64,000 nt of DNA from Rhynchopus sp. YZ270_cl-10 (taxonomy: Eukaryota; Euglenozoa; Diplonemea; Diplonemida; Diplonemidae), in contig OZ037888.1 in NCBI GenBank assembly GCA_964035575.1, positions 1,178,001-1,242,000 of the forward strand, written 5' to 3'. Below, one piece after another: positions 62,447-64,000 of the stretch. Under the pieces are notes generated by a model, which ran no database searches, was not told the origin of the DNA, and saw only the letters and a program-made list of their open reading frames with translations. The first letter of the stretch is position 1, and every line of letters starts with the position of its first letter. The translations under genes and the position numbers were made by a program.

Positions 62447-63529
62447 ATGGATATTACAGGACACTTCGAGTCTGCAAGCTGTGTGATAGAAGTGGACGGG
62501 AGCGACACCCTTGCGCAGGTGAAAGGGAAGCTTGTTGCGGAGTTTGGCGTGCCACGTGCTCGGCAGGTTGGTGTGCGGATGAGAGGCGGTGGCGACATCG
62601 GCGACGACGACTTGCGCATCTGCGACACGCAGGTCGATGAGTGATGTGCCGTTGAGCTGTACTGCACTGCCGTCACTCCCTGGCCTGGGCTGATACCACG
62701 CTCGGATTACACATTCTTCCTGACACTCTCCCCGTGTGACAGGTATCTTGCAGTGATAGGAAATGAGGAGATGCCCATCTTTGCCACGGAAACATATGAG
62801 CGTCTGTGCAACTTCCCTTGCGAGAAAGCTTGTTTCCCAGCATTCTCACCTTGCGGTGAGTGGGTCTCATGTGTCAACAAGGAAACACAGTGTGCTGAAA
62901 TTCGTGATGTGAAGACAGGTGCATTGAAGCACTCCTTTGGAGATGAAGGTGATGAGACGTTCGCCCTGGCATGGTCACCCTGTGGAACAAAGCTGTTGTC
63001 GTGCCGCAGTAAGGGTTTGCAGGTGTGGCACATTGCAACAGGCGTTGTTGTACATGAATGGGACCACATTGTGGAGTGCTTGTACGTTATGGTTGTGACA
63101 GGCGACAGGGTGGCGATGTTTGGCGACAAGAGCAAATCTATCACCTTCTGGGACTACACGACAGGGGTGGAGGTGCTTGTTCTGACGTGCCCTTCTGATG
63201 TTCATTACGTGGCACTGTCACCAAACGAGCGTTTCATTGCAGCGTCCTGCAACCAATGTGTGTGCGTCTGGGACATCGAAACAGGTGAATCCGTATTTGA
63301 AGAGGTCTCAGAAAACGTCTGGCTTCCTGTTGCTGTGTCCAACGACATTGTTGCTGTCTACCCTTCTGAAGTATTGTGCGTGAGGTCCATCTCAACAGGG
63401 GAACAACTCTTGCGTCGTGAATTTGAGAACAACCATTCTTGCGGTCTTGCACTCAGCAGCTGTGGTGGTGCGATGATGTACGGCAGCAACGTGGGTATTC
63501 AGATCGTGGACATCTCACATGTTTCTTGA
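62447..63529 (+). CDS. WD40 protein with possible ubiquitin-like N-terminus
   Basis: The second exon (62743-63529) encodes a compact WD40 propeller with units ending in WDI or its variants (LSCRSKGLQVWHIATG, then AASCNQCVCVWDIETG). The first exon (62447-62640) encodes about 65 residues with a beta-grasp-like pattern (CVIEVDGSDTLAQVKGKLVAEFGV, then a basic strand and DDDLRICD). Joining them needs a GTGATG donor, which is weaker than the usual GTATG, and gives 326 residues in frame. Alternatively they are two small genes, the second starting at an unseen exon or near 62771. The protein is cytosolic by sequence, and its partners are unknown. Confidence 0.6.
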
Positions 63530-63846
63530 ACCCACTTCCACAAAAAGGTGCCGTCCAATGTTTGCCTCCCTTTCCACCTTGCCTGGACAACTCCACGCGG
63601 AAGCTACGCAAAAATAGATGGAGTGGGAATGGAGACCGACGCCGTTCCGCAGTGTTTTGCACAGGAAGCAACTACCCATCATGGTGTGGGCAGCTGAGAG
63701 AACCTCTAACTTGCCTCAGTTATTTCTCTTCTTTTGTTTCCTTTTTTCAAATGACAACACATCTCGTTTCCACACACACACCACACCACCCCCTCTCTTG
63801 CACCACACTTCCCCCCCTCAGCACAATACCTACACAAACACACACC
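63530..63846. other. Spacer before the last gene
   Basis: Pyrimidine-rich sequence ending in CTTCCCCCCCTCAG (AG at 63820-63821), 26 bases before the start of the next gene. No repeats are recognised. Confidence 0.5.
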
Positions 63847-63942
63847 ATGGCGAGTGAAGCCGACCACCTGCAGTACATGCTGCAAGGTCTTGGTATTGAC
63901 TGCAACAATGCCCCGAGCGCAGGTCTCTCCCGCGACTCCTCG
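63847..63942 (+). CDS. First exon of a gene running off the window
   Basis: The ATG at 63847 opens 32 codons (MASEADHLQYMLQGLGIDC...) that end at a GTATG donor at 63943. A pyrimidine-AG site precedes it, and a (TC)n tract occurs in the following intron. Too little is present to assign a family. Confidence 0.5.
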
Positions 63943-64000
63943 GTATGATTACTGCTGTTCCCCCTCCCTCTCTCTCTCTCTCTGGACCACTTTCTCCCAC

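Noticed and set aside
1-64000. tRNA, rRNA or snRNA genes
   Set aside because: I looked for tRNA B-box words (GGTTCGA) and rRNA landmarks and found none. The hairpin repeats do not fold as tRNAs.
1-64000. CRISPR arrays or bacterial operons
   Set aside because: The spliced genes, LINE and spacer structure are eukaryotic. The tandem units at 9.6 and 20.6 kb are degenerate and lack unique spacers of constant length.

Overview
The window is eukaryotic nuclear DNA from a protist whose genes point to a centriole-bearing cell. Coding exons are GC-rich. Introns are short, mostly with GTATG donors and (C)ACAG acceptors. The spacers are T-rich, full of homopolymers and packed with small repeats. An OFD1-type centriole protein, an SMN-complex (Gemin8-like) protein, a metaxin-like protein and a mitochondrial ribosome-assembly factor fit a free-living flagellate. 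I cannot name the lineage. The one-way gene order recalls euglenozoans and dinoflagellates but does not prove either.

Layout. 1-917: repeat-rich spacer. About 935-9108: an apparently intact two-ORF non-LTR retrotransposon (LINE) on the minus strand, with OTU protease, AP-endonuclease, reverse transcriptase and RNase H in ORF2, lying between two (TG)n tracts. 9.1-13.0 kb: spacer with a MITE and degenerate tandem units. 13.05-20.5 kb: CLP1, ISY1, a metaxin-like gene and an ankyrin gene. 20.56-21.93 kb: a piggyBac-like element without a transposase, bounded by TTAA. 23.8-25.4 kb: a secreted VPS62-like protein. 28.4-30.1 kb: a protein kinase. 30.1-31.5 kb: a cluster of foldback elements. 32.1-36.5 kb: an RsfS-like factor and a WD40 gene. 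36.5-39.8 kb: repeat spacer. 39.8-44.7 kb: a very large EF-hand/WD40/kinase fusion. 44.9-51.9 kb: a 776-residue protein of unknown function, an ankyrin protein, a small mitochondrial-looking protein and a Gemin8-like protein. 52.1-56.8 kb: two secreted enzymes, a multicopper oxidase and an astacin metalloprotease whose frame is interrupted once. 58.3-61.5 kb: OFD1. 62.4-63.5 kb: a WD40 gene with a possible ubiquitin-like N-terminus. 63.85 kb to the end: the first exon of a further gene.

How it fits together. All 18 supported host genes read left to right. Most have a pyrimidine tract followed by AG a short way upstream of the start codon. The spacers carry small repeats that I found only in the same orientation as the genes. 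This combination suggests a unidirectional, possibly polycistronic array with 5' leader splicing. That is my main hypothesis and RNA data could test it. Three genes belong to RNA processing (CLP1, ISY1, Gemin8-like), at least two probably serve mitochondria, and three encode secreted or surface proteins. I see no operon-like functional grouping beyond that.
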